Assembly (NCBI GenBank): GCA_002967695.1 | Contig: PUHN01000016.1 | Location: 1-62,633, forward strand | Reading direction: 5' to 3' | Length of the DNA: 62,633 bases | From: Rhodobacteraceae bacterium WD3A24 | GTDB lineage: Bacteria > Pseudomonadota > Alphaproteobacteria > Rhodobacterales > Rhodobacteraceae | Shown: piece after piece, positions 25,746 through 36,112 of the stretch | Position numbering within the stretch: position 1 is the stretch's first letter | Layout of the letters: each line of letters opens with the position of its first letter | The notes under the pieces: model-generated | The model's database searches: none | Told to the model about the DNA's origin: nothing | What the model saw: only the letters and a program-made list of their open reading frames with translations | Program-made: the position numbers and the translations under genes

Positions 25746-26375
25746 ATGGCAAAACAGCAGTCTCCATTCGATTTCGACATTCGTGTCTCGGCCGACAAGA
25801 AGCGGCGCAACCGGGGCCGCCGGGGTATGTCGGGGGCGTTCGAGACCTCGACCCGGCAGTGCGAGCATCCCGGATGCGAGGAGGCCGGGCAGTACCGCGC
25901 GCCCAAATCGCCGGATACGCTCGACGAGTATTACTGGTTCTGCAAGACGCATGTGCGCGAGTACAACCTCAAGTGGAACTACTTCAACGGCCAGTCCGAA
26001 GAGGAAATGGAAGAGACCATGGAGCGCGAGCGGGTCTGGGGCCGCGCCACGCGCCCGCTGGGCGGAGAGGAGCCGCGCGCCTGGTCGCGGCTGGGCATTC
26101 ACGACCCGCACGAGCTTCTGGGCGAGAAGGCCACGCGCAACCCCGGCAAGCGCGTCTCGGGCAGCCGCCGCCTGCCGGCGACGGAGCGCCGCGCCCTCGA
26201 CATCCTCGAAGCGCAGGATCACTGGAGCCGCACCGAAATCCGGCGGCAATACAAGAGCCTGGTCAAGGATCTCCATCCCGACATGAATGGCGGCACCCGC
26301 GCCGACGAGGACCGCCTGCAGGAGGTCGTCTGGGCGTGGGACCAGATCAAGGAAAGCCGCAACTTCCGCGAATGA
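25746..26375 (+). CDS. J-domain (DnaJ-like) protein with N-terminal Cys/His motif
   Basis: A 209-residue protein. The C-terminal J domain carries HPD at 177-179 ([14 protein letters not shown]), needed to stimulate an Hsp70 partner. Residues 39-69 hold C39-x4-C44 and C66-x2-H69, which could be a zinc site. This layout is a conserved alphaproteobacterial type distinct from canonical DnaJ, which has N-terminal J and G/F regions. The client is unknown. It starts opposite bolA and runs 22 bp before psd, so it may be expressed with the phospholipid genes. Confidence 0.87.
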   Translation: MAKQQSPFDFDIRVSADKKRRNRGRRGMSGAFETSTRQCEHPGCEEAGQYRAPKSPDTLDEYYWFCKTHVREYNLKWNYFNGQSEEEMEETMERERVWGRATRPLGGEEPRAWSRLGIHDPHELLGEKATRNPGKRVSGSRRLPATERRALDILEAQDHWSRTEIRRQYKSLVKDLHPDMNGGTRADEDRLQEVVWAWDQIKESRNFRE

Positions 26376-26397
26376 CGCCAGTGAGGAGGCAGGGGTG

Positions 26398-27087
26398 ATG
26401 TCCGGCACGAAGACATTGTCATCGGTGATCGTGCCGGTTCACCGTGAAGGTTACCGCTTCGTCGCGATCTTCGCCGCCGCCACGCTGATCGCCTTTCTGA
26501 TCTGGCCGCCGCTGGGCTGGCTCGGCGTGGTCCTCACGCTGTGGTGCGTCTACTTCTTCCGCGACCCCGAGCGGGTCACGCCCGACCGCGCCGGGGTCAT
26601 GGTCAGCCCCGCCGACGGGGTGGTCTCCCATCTCGGCCCCGCCACGCCCCCGCCCGAGCTGGAAATGGCGCCGGGGCCGATGACGCGCGTGAGCGTGTTC
26701 ATGGACGTCTTCAACTGCCATGTGAACCGCGCCCCCGCCGCAGGGGTCGTCGCGCGCGTGGCTTACCGGCCGGGCCGGTTCTTCAACGCCGCGCTCGACA
26801 AGGCGAGCGAGCACAACGAGCGCAACGGGATCGTGCTGCGGCTGGAGGATGGCGGCGAGATGGGCGTCGTCCAGATCGCCGGGCTGGTGGCACGGCGCAT
26901 CGTTTGCGACGTGGAAGAGGGCCGGCGGCTGGCGCGCGGGGAGCGCTTCGGAATGATCCGCTTCGGCTCGCGGCTCGACGTCTATCTGCCCGCCCGCGCC
27001 ACGCCGCTGGTGGCCGAGGGCCAGACCATGATCGCCGGCGAGACGGTGGTCGCCCGGCTCGGGGCGGATGGCGGGCCGGCGGCATGA
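26398..27087 (+). CDS. psd: phosphatidylserine decarboxylase (short, pyruvoyl-dependent)
   Basis: A 229-residue proenzyme that converts phosphatidylserine to phosphatidylethanolamine at the inner membrane. An N-terminal hydrophobic stretch ([21 protein letters not shown]) anchors it. [12 protein letters not shown] and [13 protein letters not shown] are family core motifs. Self-cleavage is expected between G190 and S191 in RFGSRLDVY, generating the pyruvoyl group. GAGGAGG precedes the ATG. Its stop overlaps the pssA start as ATGA, so the two successive enzymes are coupled. Confidence 0.95.
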   Translation: MSGTKTLSSVIVPVHREGYRFVAIFAAATLIAFLIWPPLGWLGVVLTLWCVYFFRDPERVTPDRAGVMVSPADGVVSHLGPATPPPELEMAPGPMTRVSVFMDVFNCHVNRAPAAGVVARVAYRPGRFFNAALDKASEHNERNGIVLRLEDGGEMGVVQIAGLVARRIVCDVEEGRRLARGERFGMIRFGSRLDVYLPARATPLVAEGQTMIAGETVVARLGADGGPAA

Positions 27088-27869
27088 AACCTGACCGTCG
27101 CCCCGGTGGTGCCGAGACGCTGCCCGTTCTCAACCTCGTGCCCAATCTGCTGACCATCATCGGCCTCTGCGCCGGGCTGACGGCGATCCGGTTCGTCCTG
27201 GAGGGCCGCGCGGATGTCGCCGCCGCCCTGATCGTCTTTGCGGCGGTGATCGACGGGCTTGACGGGCTTGTGGCCCGGCGGCTGCGCGCGACCAGCAGCT
27301 TCGGCGGCGAGCTCGATTCGCTGTCGGATTTCGTGTGCTTCGGCGTGGCGCCGGGGATCCTGCTCTACCATTTCGCGCTGACGGGCGTGCCGGGGCTGGG
27401 CTGGACCTTCGTGCTGATCTTCGTCATCTCCACCTGCCTGCGGCTGGCGCGCTTCAACGTCGCGCGCACCGGCGCGGAAGGCGCGGCCACGCCTGCCGCC
27501 GGCAAGACGCCACCGGCACGGCCGCATTTCGTGGGCGTGCCCGCCCCGGCGGGGGCGATGCTGGCCTTGCTTCCGGTCTTCGTGACCGAGGCCGGCGTGG
27601 CCGATCTGCGCGATGCGGGGCTCGCGCCGGCGGTCTATCTCGCGCTCGTGGGGCTGGCGATGGTCAGCCGGCTGCCGACGCTTTCGCCCAAGGCGCTGCG
27701 CATTCCGCGCGACCGCACGCGCTGGGCGCTTGTGGGCATGGCGTTGCTGATCGGGCTTATGATCACGCGGTTCTGGCTGCTGATGGCAGGACTCTGCCTG
27801 ATCTACGCGCTGACCCTTGTGTGGGCCTGCGTCGCCGCGTATCGCGGCCGCAGGACGCGAAGGGGATGA
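27084..27869 (+). CDS. pssA: CDP-diacylglycerol-serine O-phosphatidyltransferase
   Basis: A 261-residue integral membrane CDP-alcohol phosphatidyltransferase making phosphatidylserine. The signature DG-x2-AR-x8-G-x3-D-x3-D is present: DGLVARR, then [10 protein letters not shown]. Six or more helices follow ([36 protein letters not shown]). Overlapped by psd at its start and 4 bp before the methyltransferase gene, it forms a PS to PE to methylated-PE module. Confidence 0.95.
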   Translation: MKPDRRPGGAETLPVLNLVPNLLTIIGLCAGLTAIRFVLEGRADVAAALIVFAAVIDGLDGLVARRLRATSSFGGELDSLSDFVCFGVAPGILLYHFALTGVPGLGWTFVLIFVISTCLRLARFNVARTGAEGAATPAAGKTPPARPHFVGVPAPAGAMLALLPVFVTEAGVADLRDAGLAPAVYLALVGLAMVSRLPTLSPKALRIPRDRTRWALVGMALLIGLMITRFWLLMAGLCLIYALTLVWACVAAYRGRRTRRG

Positions 27870-27873
27870 CGCG

Positions 27874-28491
27874 ATGGACATCGATGCGGTCAGCACGAGC
27901 TACCGGCGCTGGGCGCCGGTCTATGACAACACCTTCGGGCGGTTCACCGGCCGCGGCCGGGCGCGCGCGGTCGAGTATCTCAACACGCGCACGGGGTCGC
28001 TGCTGGAAGTCGGCGTGGGCACGGGGCTGTCGCTCGACGGGCTGGCGCCGCATCTCGACATCACCGGAATCGATTTTTCCCAAGAGATGCTGGAGAAGGC
28101 CCGCGCCAAGGTCGCCCGGCAGGGTCTGACCCATGTGCGCGATCTTCGCCGGATGGACGCGCGCGAGCTCGACTTTCCCGATGGGAGCTTCGACACGGTG
28201 GTGGGGATGTATCTGATCTCGGTCGTCCCCGAGCCCGAGCGCGTGGTCGCCGAGATGGCGCGGGTCTGCAAGCCCGGCGGCGAGGTGATCTTTCTCAATC
28301 ATTTCGCGCGCGAAAAGGGGTTTCTCGCCCGGCTCGAACGCCTCTTCGCCCCGGCGGCGAACCAGCTGGGCTGGCATTCCGACTTCCCTTTCGAAAAGGT
28401 GATGGGCGAGGACAGCCTCGACCTGGCCGAAAAGCGCGACATGCCCCCTTTCGGGATGTTCACCTTCCTGCGGTTTCGCAAGACGGGCTGA
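27874..28491 (+). CDS. pmtA: phosphatidylethanolamine N-methyltransferase, PmtA type (probable)
   Basis: A 205-residue soluble class I SAM methyltransferase. [14 protein letters not shown] at the N-terminus and [15 protein letters not shown] (SAM loop) resemble UbiE. They match best the R. sphaeroides-type PmtA that methylates phosphatidylethanolamine to phosphatidylcholine. Its place 4 bp after psd-pssA supports this over a quinone methyltransferase. GAAGGGGATG precedes the ATG. If it makes only partial methylation, monomethyl- and dimethyl-PE would accumulate. Assignment rests on resemblance and context. Confidence 0.78.
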   Translation: MDIDAVSTSYRRWAPVYDNTFGRFTGRGRARAVEYLNTRTGSLLEVGVGTGLSLDGLAPHLDITGIDFSQEMLEKARAKVARQGLTHVRDLRRMDARELDFPDGSFDTVVGMYLISVVPEPERVVAEMARVCKPGGEVIFLNHFAREKGFLARLERLFAPAANQLGWHSDFPFEKVMGEDSLDLAEKRDMPPFGMFTFLRFRKTG

Positions 28492-28613
28492 GCGGGGCGG
28501 CGCGGCCTGCGCGCCGGCCTTTCCCTTGCAGCCCCCGGCGATATACTTCACTAACGGCGCTGCGGCCCCGCCCGGCCCGGCCGGGGCGCGGTGAGGACAG
28601 CACGAGGACGAGA

Positions 28614-29600
28614 ATGGCGGACGGCAACATGGACAACAGCGCACGGCCCACCGAGGAGATTTCGGTCCGGGAGACCTTCGGGATCGACAGTGACATGGTG
28701 GTCAAGGGTTTCGCCGAGCCTACCGACCGTGTCCCCGCGTTCGACGCGACCTACAAGTTCGACCCCGACACCACGCTCGCCATCCTCGCCGGGTTCCAGT
28801 ACAACCGCCGGGTGATGATCCAAGGCTATCACGGCACCGGGAAATCGACCCATATCGAACAGGTCGCCGCCCGGCTCAACTGGCCCACCGTGCGCGTCAA
28901 TCTCGACAGCCACATCAGCCGGATCGACCTGATCGGCAAGGACGCGATCAAGCTGCGCGACGGCAAGCAGGTCACCGAGTTCCAGGAGGGCATCCTGCCC
29001 TGGGCGCTGCGCAACCCCTGCGCCATCGTCTTTGACGAATATGATGCCGGGCGCGCGGACGTGATGTTCGTCATCCAGCGCGTGCTGGAGGCCGATGGCA
29101 AGCTCACCCTGCTCGACCAGAATGAGATCATCACCCCCCACCCCGCCTTCCGGCTTTTCGCGACCGCCAACACGGTGGGTCTGGGCGACACGACGGGTCT
29201 CTATCACGGCACGCAGCAGATCAACCAGGGCCAGATGGACCGCTGGAGCCTCGTCGCCACGCTCAATTATCTCTCCCACGACGCCGAGACGGCCATCGTG
29301 CTGGCGAAAAACCCGCAGTACAACAATGCCAAGGGCCGTCAGGAAATCAGCCAGATGGTCACCGTGGCCGACATGACGCGCACCGCCTTCATGAGCGGTG
29401 ATCTCTCCACGGTGATGTCGCCGCGCACGGTAATCGCATGGGCCGAGAACGCGCGCATCTTCCGCGACGTGGGCTATGCCTTCCGGCTGAGTTTCCTCAA
29501 CAAGTGCGACGAGCTGGAGCGCCAGACGGTGGCCGAGTTCTACCAGCGCTGTTTCGACGCGGAGCTTCCCGAAAGCGCGGTGAGCATGAGCCTGGGCTGA
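28614..29600 (+). CDS. cobS: cobaltochelatase subunit CobS (AAA ATPase)
   Basis: A 328-residue MoxR-like AAA+ ATPase. The Walker A is GYHGTGKST (71-79) and Walker B is [11 protein letters not shown]. CobS and CobT form the ATPase chaperone of aerobic cobaltochelatase, which with CobN inserts Co2+ into hydrogenobyrinic acid a,c-diamide. The conserved N-terminal [14 protein letters not shown] is present. GAGGACGAGA precedes the ATG. cobN is not in the window. The 122-bp gap upstream shows no riboswitch I could recognise. Confidence 0.96.
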   Translation: MADGNMDNSARPTEEISVRETFGIDSDMVVKGFAEPTDRVPAFDATYKFDPDTTLAILAGFQYNRRVMIQGYHGTGKSTHIEQVAARLNWPTVRVNLDSHISRIDLIGKDAIKLRDGKQVTEFQEGILPWALRNPCAIVFDEYDAGRADVMFVIQRVLEADGKLTLLDQNEIITPHPAFRLFATANTVGLGDTTGLYHGTQQINQGQMDRWSLVATLNYLSHDAETAIVLAKNPQYNNAKGRQEISQMVTVADMTRTAFMSGDLSTVMSPRTVIAWAENARIFRDVGYAFRLSFLNKCDELERQTVAEFYQRCFDAELPESAVSMSLG

Positions 29601-29622
29601 CCGGCACGCCGCCGCGTCCTGC

Positions 29623-29646
29623 AGGACCGGAGGACCGGAGGACCGG
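29623..29646 (+). repeat. three tandem copies of AGGACCGG before the K+-channel-like gene
   Basis: Three perfect 8-bp copies end 2 bp before the ATG at 29649. Each copy contains a Shine-Dalgarno-like AGGA, so copy number would change RBS spacing and redundancy. It may be slippage-generated. Confidence 0.85.
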
Positions 29647-29648
29647 AG

Positions 29649-30089
29649 ATGATCACGGCCGCGACCATCCTGATCGCCGTGGCTCTCCTGGGCGGCACCG
29701 TTCTTATGCATGATGCGGTGCTCCACTGGGCCGGCGGGGCGGTGATGGAGGCGCGGATGCGCCAGCGCCGGCGGGTGCTGCTGGTGATCTTCGCCTGCCT
29801 CGGCGCGCATGTGATCGAGATCGCGCTTTATGCGGCGGCTTTCGCCGCCATGCATGCCCTGCCCGCCTTCGGCCATCTGTCGGGAATGATCGACCACAGC
29901 CCGCTCGACTATTTCTATTTCTCGGCCAGCAGTTTCACCACCGTCGGCTATGGCGACATCCATCCCGAGGGGCCGTTGCGCATCGTCGCCGGGCTCGAGT
30001 CGCTCAACGGATTCATCCTGATCACCTGGTCGGCGTCCTTCACCTATCTGATGATGCGGCGCAGCTGGCATCCGGGCGACGACTGGTAG
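29649..30089 (+). CDS. two-pore-type potassium channel-like protein
   Basis: A 146-residue inner-membrane protein. Three hydrophobic helices ([46 protein letters not shown]) surround a pore loop. The K+ selectivity filter TVGYGD is at 98-103. It has one filter per chain, so a tetramer is implied. It has no cytoplasmic RCK domain. It lies between cobS and cobT, an unexpected partner for cobalt chelation. It starts 48 bp after cobS with the triple AGGACCGG leader. Confidence 0.8.
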   Translation: MITAATILIAVALLGGTVLMHDAVLHWAGGAVMEARMRQRRRVLLVIFACLGAHVIEIALYAAAFAAMHALPAFGHLSGMIDHSPLDYFYFSASSFTTVGYGDIHPEGPLRIVAGLESLNGFILITWSASFTYLMMRRSWHPGDDW

Positions 30090-30162
30090 CAACCGGCCGC
30101 GCCGGTGCGCCGGGCCGCATCCCCCCTTTTCCTCGCTCCTTGCACGGTGCATATCTGCAGCC

Positions 30163-32043
30163 ATGAGCAAACCTTCCGACAACCCGGCCGACCCGTTCAA
30201 GAAGGCTCTGGCCGAAACCACCAAGACGCTGGCCCATGACAGCGACCTGACGGTCAGCTACACGGTCGACCCGCCGGGGATGAACCGCGAGGGCGTGCGG
30301 CTGCCCCAGGTCACGCGCAGGCTGAGCCGCGACGAGGTGATGCTCGCGCGGGGAACGGCCGACGCCTTCGCGCTGCGCCGACGCTACCACGACGAGGCAC
30401 TGCACGCCCGCTACGAGCCAAAGGGCCAGATGGCGCGCGACCTCTACGAGGCGATGGAGACCGCTCGCTGCGAGGCGATGGGCAGCCACGACATGCCCGG
30501 CACGGCCGGCAACATCGACGCGCGTATCGCCCACGAGGCCGATCGCAAGGGCTACGCCCAGATCACCGACTCCGCCGAGGCGCCACTGTCGGCGGCGGCG
30601 GGGTATCTGGTGCGCCATCTGGCCACCGGGCGCGATCTGCCCGAAGGCGCCGACAACGTCATGAATCTGTGGCGCGACTTCATCGAGAGCCATGCCGGCG
30701 ACACGCTTGAGAAGATCGACTCGGCGCTGCCCGACCAGGCCGCCTTCGCCCGCCTGACCCGCAGGATCATCGAGGAGCTCGGTTATGGCGACCAGCTCGG
30801 CGAGGATCCCGACGATCAGGAGGACGACACCGAGGCCGAGGGCGAGACCGAAGACGAGGACGAACAGGAGGAGCAGCCCGAGCAGCAGGGCAGCGAGGAC
30901 GAGCAGTCCGACGACGACCGCTCCGAAGACGACAGTCAAAGCGAGGACAGCGCCCAGACCGAAGTCGCCATGGACGAGAGCGCCGACGACGAGATGTCGC
31001 AGCAGGCCGAGCTGCCCGAGGGCGAGGCGCCGCAGGAACCCCCGCCGCCGCCCCCGCATTCCGAGGCCGACCCGGCCTATACCGTCTTCACGACCGGCTT
31101 CGACGAAGAGATTCGCGCCGAGGACCTCGCCGACCCGGCCGAGCTGGAGCGCCTGCGCGCCTGGCTCGACCAGCAGCTCGACCCGCTCAAGGGGGCGGTG
31201 GGCCGGCTCGCCAACAAGCTGCAGCGCCGGCTTCAGGCGCAGCAGAGCCGGTCCTGGGAGTTCGACCGCGAGGAGGGCATCCTCGACGCCGGCCGGCTGG
31301 CGCGCGTTGTTGCCAACCCGACCACACCGCTGTCGTTCAAGGTCGAGAAGGACACCGAGTTTCGCGACACCACGGTGACGCTGCTGCTCGACAATTCGGG
31401 CTCGATGCGCGGCCGGCCGATCTCGATCGCCGCGATCTGCGCCGACGTGCTGGCGCGCACGCTGGAACGCTGTCAGGTCAAGGTCGAGATACTGGGGTTC
31501 ACCACCCGCGCCTGGAAGGGCGGGCAGAGCCGCGAACACTGGCTGGCCGAGGGCCGCCCGCAGGCGCCGGGCCGGCTCAACGACCTGCGCCACATCATCT
31601 ACAAGTCGGCCGACACGCCACTGCGGCGCGCGCGCGGCAATCTCGGCCTGATGATGAAGGAGGGGCTGCTCAAGGAAAACATCGACGGCGAGGCGCTCGA
31701 ATGGGCGCATCGCCGCGCCGCCACGCGCCCCGAAGCGCGCAAGATCCTCATGGTGATTTCCGACGGCGCGCCGGTGGACGACTCCACACTGTCGGTCAAC
31801 CCGGCCAACTACCTCGAAAAGCACCTGCGCAACGTCATCGACATGATCGAACGGCGCAAGATGGTCGAACTCATCGCCATCGGCATCGGCCACGACGTGA
31901 CCCGCTATTACGAGCATGCCGTCACCATCACCGATGTCGAGCAGCTCGCCGGCGCGATGACCGAACAGCTCGCCGCGCTGTTCGATTCCGACCCGCGCGC
32001 GCGGGCTCGGGTGATGGGCATCCGCAAGGCCGCGCGGCGATGA
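30163..32043 (+). CDS. cobT: cobaltochelatase subunit CobT
   Basis: A 626-residue cobalt chelatase subunit with a C-terminal von Willebrand A domain. The MIDAS motif DNSGS starts at D410. Residues about 220-305 are an acidic, Glu/Asp/Gln-rich linker ([18 protein letters not shown]) ending in a poly-Pro run, typical of Cob[18 protein letters not shown] and [13 protein letters not shown] are family motifs. It works with CobS as the ATPase complex. It ends overlapping pepP by ATGA. Confidence 0.96.
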   Translation: MSKPSDNPADPFKKALAETTKTLAHDSDLTVSYTVDPPGMNREGVRLPQVTRRLSRDEVMLARGTADAFALRRRYHDEALHARYEPKGQMARDLYEAMETARCEAMGSHDMPGTAGNIDARIAHEADRKGYAQITDSAEAPLSAAAGYLVRHLATGRDLPEGADNVMNLWRDFIESHAGDTLEKIDSALPDQAAFARLTRRIIEELGYGDQLGEDPDDQEDDTEAEGETEDEDEQEEQPEQQGSEDEQSDDDRSEDDSQSEDSAQTEVAMDESADDEMSQQAELPEGEAPQEPPPPPPHSEADPAYTVFTTGFDEEIRAEDLADPAELERLRAWLDQQLDPLKGAVGRLANKLQRRLQAQQSRSWEFDREEGILDAGRLARVVANPTTPLSFKVEKDTEFRDTTVTLLLDNSGSMRGRPISIAAICADVLARTLERCQVKVEILGFTTRAWKGGQSREHWLAEGRPQAPGRLNDLRHIIYKSADTPLRRARGNLGLMMKEGLLKENIDGEALEWAHRRAATRPEARKILMVISDGAPVDDSTLSVNPANYLEKHLRNVIDMIERRKMVELIAIGIGHDVTRYYEHAVTITDVEQLAGAMTEQLAALFDSDPRARARVMGIRKAARR

Positions 32044-33854
32044 GCCTGCAGGATTTCGCCGCCACCACGCGCCCCGACCTCGGCCCGCCCCGGCTGGCCG
32101 CCCTGCGCGAGCAGCTCGCGGCCGAGGGGCTCGCGGGTTTTCTGGTGCCCCGCGCCGACGCCCATCAGGGCGAGTATGTCGCGCCCTGCGACGAGCGCCT
32201 CGCCTGGCTGACCGGCTTCACCGGCTCGGCGGGGTTCGCGATCGCGCTTGCCCATGCGGCGGGTGTTTTCATCGACGGCCGTTACCGGCTGCAGGCCAAA
32301 GCCCAGATCGACACCGATCATTTCACGCCCGTGGACTGGCCCGATACCGCGCCGGGCGACTGGCTGCGCGCGCAGCTGCCCCAGGGCGGGGTGATCGGCT
32401 ATGACCCGTGGCTGCATACCCGCGCCGCGCTCGACAAGCTCGCCGCGGCGCTCGACGGCAGCGGCATCGCCCTGCGCCCCACCGACAACCTGATCGACCG
32501 CATCTGGACGGGCCGGCCACCGCCGCCCCGCGCGCCGGCCTGGCCGCACCCGGTCGAGTTTGCCGGCGAGTCCGCCGCCGACAAGCGTGCGCGCCTGGCC
32601 GCCGAGCTGCGCCGCGACGGCCAGCGCGCGGCGCTGATCACCCTGCCCGACAGCTTGTGCTGGCTGCTCAACATCCGCGGCGGCGACGTGGCGCGCACGC
32701 CGGTCATGCATGGCTTCGCCCTGCTCCACGACGACGGGCGGGTCGCGCTCTTTGCCGATCCGGCCAAGCTCGACGCCGCCACGCGGGCGCATCTGGGCGA
32801 TGAGGTGGCGCTGCATCCGCCCGAGGCCCTTATGTCGGCGCTGCGGACGCAATGCGGCCCCGTGCGGGTGGACCGCGACAGCGCGCCCGCGGCGGCGGGC
32901 GACGCGCTGGCCGAGGCGGGGGTGGAGATCGCCTGGGGCCGCGATCCCTGCATCCTGCCCAAGGCGCGCAAGAACGCCAGCGAGCTCGACGGCGCCCGCG
33001 CCGCCCATCTGCGCGACGGGGTGGCGATGGTGCGTTTCCTCGCCTGGCTCGACGCGCGCGCCGCCGATCCGGCCGCCGCGCTGACCGAGAAAGACGTCAT
33101 TCGCGCGCTCGAACGGTTCCGCCGCGAGACCGGCCGGCTTCACGACATCGCCTTCGAGACGATCGCCGGCGCCGGCCCGCACGGCGCGGTCGTCCACTAC
33201 CGCGTCACCGAACAGACAAACCGCCCCCTCGCCCCCGGCGAGTTGCTGCTGGTCGACTCGGGCGGGCAGTATCCCGACGGCACGACCGACATCACCCGCA
33301 CCATTCCCATCGGCGCGCCGGATGCGCAGGCGCGCGCGGCCTTCACCCGCGTGCTGCGCGGCATGATCGCGATGTCGCGGGCGCGCTGGCCCAAGGGGCT
33401 GGCGGGGTGCCATCTCGACGCGCTGGCGCGCGCGCCGCTCTGGCTGGCCGGGCAGGATTACGATCACGGCACCGGCCACGGCGTGGGGGCGTTCCTGTCG
33501 GTCCATGAAGGCCCCCAGAGGCTTTCGCGCACCTCCGAGACGCCCCTCGAAGAGGGCATGATCCTGTCCAACGAGCCGGGATATTACCGCGAGGGGGCCT
33601 TCGGCATCCGCATCGAGAACCTCGTCACCGTGATCGGCGCTCTGCCCCTGGCGGGCGGCGACGACAGGGAGATGCTGGCCTTCGAGACCCTCACCCATGT
33701 GCCCATCGACCGGCGGCTGATCGACGCCGAGGCACTGTCGGGCGATGAGCGCGCCTGGCTCAATGATTATCATGCCGCCACGCGCGATAAGCTCGCGCCG
33801 CTGCTCGACGCGGATGCGCGCGCCTGGCTCGACGCCGCGACGTCTCCGCTCTAG
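32040..33854 (+). CDS. pepP: aminopeptidase P family protein (M24B Xaa-Pro peptidase)
   Basis: A 604-residue three-domain M24 metallopeptidase of the long form. The metal ligands are the aspartates in [20 protein letters not shown], the His of [16 protein letters not shown], and the glutamates of ILSNEPGYY and [10 protein letters not shown]. The two N-terminal creatinase-like domains span about residues 1-300. It cleaves N-terminal residues before proline. The ATG overlaps the cobT stop, so it is translationally coupled although metabolically unrelated. Confidence 0.93.
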   Translation: MSLQDFAATTRPDLGPPRLAALREQLAAEGLAGFLVPRADAHQGEYVAPCDERLAWLTGFTGSAGFAIALAHAAGVFIDGRYRLQAKAQIDTDHFTPVDWPDTAPGDWLRAQLPQGGVIGYDPWLHTRAALDKLAAALDGSGIALRPTDNLIDRIWTGRPPPPRAPAWPHPVEFAGESAADKRARLAAELRRDGQRAALITLPDSLCWLLNIRGGDVARTPVMHGFALLHDDGRVALFADPAKLDAATRAHLGDEVALHPPEALMSALRTQCGPVRVDRDSAPAAAGDALAEAGVEIAWGRDPCILPKARKNASELDGARAAHLRDGVAMVRFLAWLDARAADPAAALTEKDVIRALERFRRETGRLHDIAFETIAGAGPHGAVVHYRVTEQTNRPLAPGELLLVDSGGQYPDGTTDITRTIPIGAPDAQARAAFTRVLRGMIAMSRARWPKGLAGCHLDALARAPLWLAGQDYDHGTGHGVGAFLSVHEGPQRLSRTSETPLEEGMILSNEPGYYREGAFGIRIENLVTVIGALPLAGGDDREMLAFETLTHVPIDRRLIDAEALSGDERAWLNDYHAATRDKLAPLLDADARAWLDAATSPL

Positions 33855-33910
33855 CGGCTGCGTCGCGAAATCCCTATCAGGGGCGCGGAAGGCGGGCGCT
33901 TCGCGCGCCC

Positions 33911-33951
33911 CTGTCGTCTCCGCCCCGTGATCGGCGGGGTCGCGGAGACAG
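33911..33951. other. imperfect inverted repeat in the pepP to DUF427 gap
   Basis: The arms TCTCCGC (33917-33923) and GCGGAGA (33942-33948) are extended by CCCG/CGGG inside with a 3-base bulge and by CTG/CAG outside. The result is a long, GC-rich hairpin in the 119-bp gap. No T-run follows, so an intrinsic terminator is doubtful. It may be an RNA stability element or an operator. Confidence 0.45.
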
Positions 33952-33973
33952 CCGAGCCGAAAGGGGGGCGAAG

Positions 33974-34315
33974 ATGGCCGACCGACTGAACATTCACCCT
34001 GCCGAGGGCGTGTGGGTCGTCCGTGCTGGCGGCGCGATCATCGCCGAAAGCCGCGCGGCGCTCCAGCTCGACGAGACGGGCTATGAGCCGGTCATCTACT
34101 TTCCACGCGACGATATCGCGATGGCCTTCCTGGAGCCGTCGGAGACAACGACGAGCTGCCCGCACAAGGGCGCGGCCAGCTATTTCCACATCACCGGCCC
34201 CGGCACCACGCTGCGCGATGCCGCCTGGTCCTATGACGCCCCGCTGCCCGGAGCGGCGGGCATCGGCGGTTATCTGGCCTTCGACCCCGAGCAGGTCACG
34301 GTCGAGCGTCTCTGA
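33974..34315 (+). CDS. DUF427 domain protein
   Basis: A 113-residue single-domain protein of the DUF427 family. The core FPRDDIAMAFLEPSETTTSCPHKG and SYFHITGPG is well preserved. The family is widespread, with no firmly established function that I know. GGGGGGCG lies before the ATG. It converges on the ClC gene with 17 bp between stops. Confidence 0.85.
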   Translation: MADRLNIHPAEGVWVVRAGGAIIAESRAALQLDETGYEPVIYFPRDDIAMAFLEPSETTTSCPHKGAASYFHITGPGTTLRDAAWSYDAPLPGAAGIGGYLAFDPEQVTVERL

Positions 34316-34332
34316 CCGGCCTGTCCGACCGC

Positions 34333-36015
34333 TCAGGCATGTTCCTCGGCGGCCTGTTCGGCGAGGGCGCGGTTATAGGCCTTGAGCGTGTCGATGTGAT
34401 GGAGCACCCCCACCAGCTCGGGCGCACCGCCCGCCCCGCGCCTGACCACCGGCAGCACGGGCGGACCGCCCGCCTCGAAAAGCGCCATCGCCGGCTCCAG
34501 CGTATCGCCGCGCCGGACATGCCGACCCGCGGCGATCATGCCATAGAGATCGGCCATGGTCTCGTGCTCTTGCGAATCCGTGTCGCGCATGACCTCCTCG
34601 ACGGGCAGGCGCCGCAACAGCCAGCGATGCGACCCGTCAGCGAGTTCGACGCCCCGCCGGTGCAGCTGGGTGAGAAAGAAGGAATGCCGCACCAGCCGGC
34701 TCGACAGCGCCGACGACAGTGACACGGCCACCATGAGCGCGATCGCCGTCTGCCAGTCTCCGGTCAACTCGAAAACGATCAGCGTCGTCGATATCGGCGC
34801 GCCCAGCACCGCGGCCGCGACCGCCCCCATCCCGGCGAGCGCGTAGAGCGTCTCCGAACCCGAGAGCTCGGGAAAGGTCGCGGTGGCGATCAGCCCGAAT
34901 GCCAGCCCGGTGAGCGCGCCGACGACCAGCGCCGGCGAAAACACGCCGCCGCCCATGCGCCCGCCCAGCGTGATGGCCACCGCCGCCACCTTGACCGCGC
35001 AGAACACGATCGCCTCCTGCAGGCCCAGCCCGCCGGTCAGCGCCCGGCTCGTCACCTCGTAGCCAACCCCGATGATGTGAGGAAAGGCGAGCGCGATCAC
35101 CCCCAGGGCCGCCCCGGCCAACACCGGGCGCAGCCAGCGCGGCATTCCGGTCGCGCGTTCGAGCCGGTCGCCTGCCTCCTCCGCCCAGAACACGGATCTC
35201 ATCAGGATCACCGCCACCAGAGCGCAGATGAGCCCGAGCAGCATGAAGGCCGGCAGTTCCGCGTGGAAGGCGAGCGCGCTTTCGGGGGGCAGCGTGTATT
35301 CGGTGACGTTGCCGAATTCAAGGCGGGTGACCACGGTCCCGGCCACCGCGGCGATCGCGATCGGGGCGAAGGCGTGGATGGCATAATGGCGCAGCACCAC
35401 CTCCAGCGCGAAGATCGTGCCGGCGATCGGCGCGTTGAAACTGGCCGACACCGCCGCCGCAACCGCACAGCCCAGCAGGTCGCGCCCGGTGACGCGGTCG
35501 GCCCCGATGCGTTCGGTCAGCCAGGTGGAGATCACCGCGGCGAGGTGGACGACCGGCCCCTCGCGCCCGCCCGAGCCGCCCGAGGACAGCGTGATCAGTG
35601 ACGCCGCCGCCGAGGCCAGCCCCGCACGTTTCTCGACCCGGCCGTTGTTCAGTGCGGCGCCCTCGATCACCTCGGCGACGCCGCGGGCGCGGCCCTCGGG
35701 GGTAAACCAGTAGAGGATCAGCCCCACGACCAGCCCGCCCGCCACCGGCAGCGATACCACCAGATACCAGGGCAGCCGCCCCGCCTCGTGCGCGCTCATG
35801 ACCGAGGTGACGCCGTAGAGCTCGGCCTGGAGCCCATTGATCCCGGTGCGGAAAAAAAGCGCCGCAATCCCTGCGGCAAATCCGATACAGAGCGCGAGGA
35901 ACCAGAAGCGCAGCTCGGCCGGCCCCTTCCGGCGGACCCGCTTCAGCCCGACCACCATGCGCCGGCGCACCGCCTTGGAAAGGTCCGTCAGACGCGCTTC
36001 CTGCCCCTCTTTCAT
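34333..36015 (-). CDS. ClC-type chloride channel/transporter with CBS domains
   Basis: A protein of about 560 residues. The ClC membrane domain has the anion-selectivity motif GSGGREGP (147-154), with the gating glutamate E152, and a second motif RMGGGVFSP. The C-terminal 130 residues contain a CBS pair (VEEVMRDTDSQEHETMADLY, HVRRGDTLEPAMALF). Such proteins move chloride or exchange it for protons. The start is uncertain: ATGs at 36045 and 36015 are possible, and I chose 36015 because GGAAAG precedes it at good spacing. Confidence 0.9.
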   Translation of the reverse strand: MKEGQEARLTDLSKAVRRRMVVGLKRVRRKGPAELRFWFLALCIGFAAGIAALFFRTGINGLQAELYGVTSVMSAHEAGRLPWYLVVSLPVAGGLVVGLILYWFTPEGRARGVAEVIEGAALNNGRVEKRAGLASAAASLITLSSGGSGGREGPVVHLAAVISTWLTERIGADRVTGRDLLGCAVAAAVSASFNAPIAGTIFALEVVLRHYAIHAFAPIAIAAVAGTVVTRLEFGNVTEYTLPPESALAFHAELPAFMLLGLICALVAVILMRSVFWAEEAGDRLERATGMPRWLRPVLAGAALGVIALAFPHIIGVGYEVTSRALTGGLGLQEAIVFCAVKVAAVAITLGGRMGGGVFSPALVVGALTGLAFGLIATATFPELSGSETLYALAGMGAVAAAVLGAPISTTLIVFELTGDWQTAIALMVAVSLSSALSSRLVRHSFFLTQLHRRGVELADGSHRWLLRRLPVEEVMRDTDSQEHETMADLYGMIAAGRHVRRGDTLEPAMALFEAGGPPVLPVVRRGAGGAPELVGVLHHIDTLKAYNRALAEQAAEEHA

Positions 36016-36112
36016 CGGCTCTTTCCGCGCGCCTCCCTGCAGCATGGCCTTTTCGCCGGCGCCCGCCTCGCCTAGGGTCGCACCCGGAGCCCGCAATTCA
36101 GGAGGAGCGCCG

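Noticed and set aside
28492-28613. Cobalamin riboswitch before cobS
   Set aside because: The 122-bp gap shows no B12-box-like conserved sequence or suitable structure.
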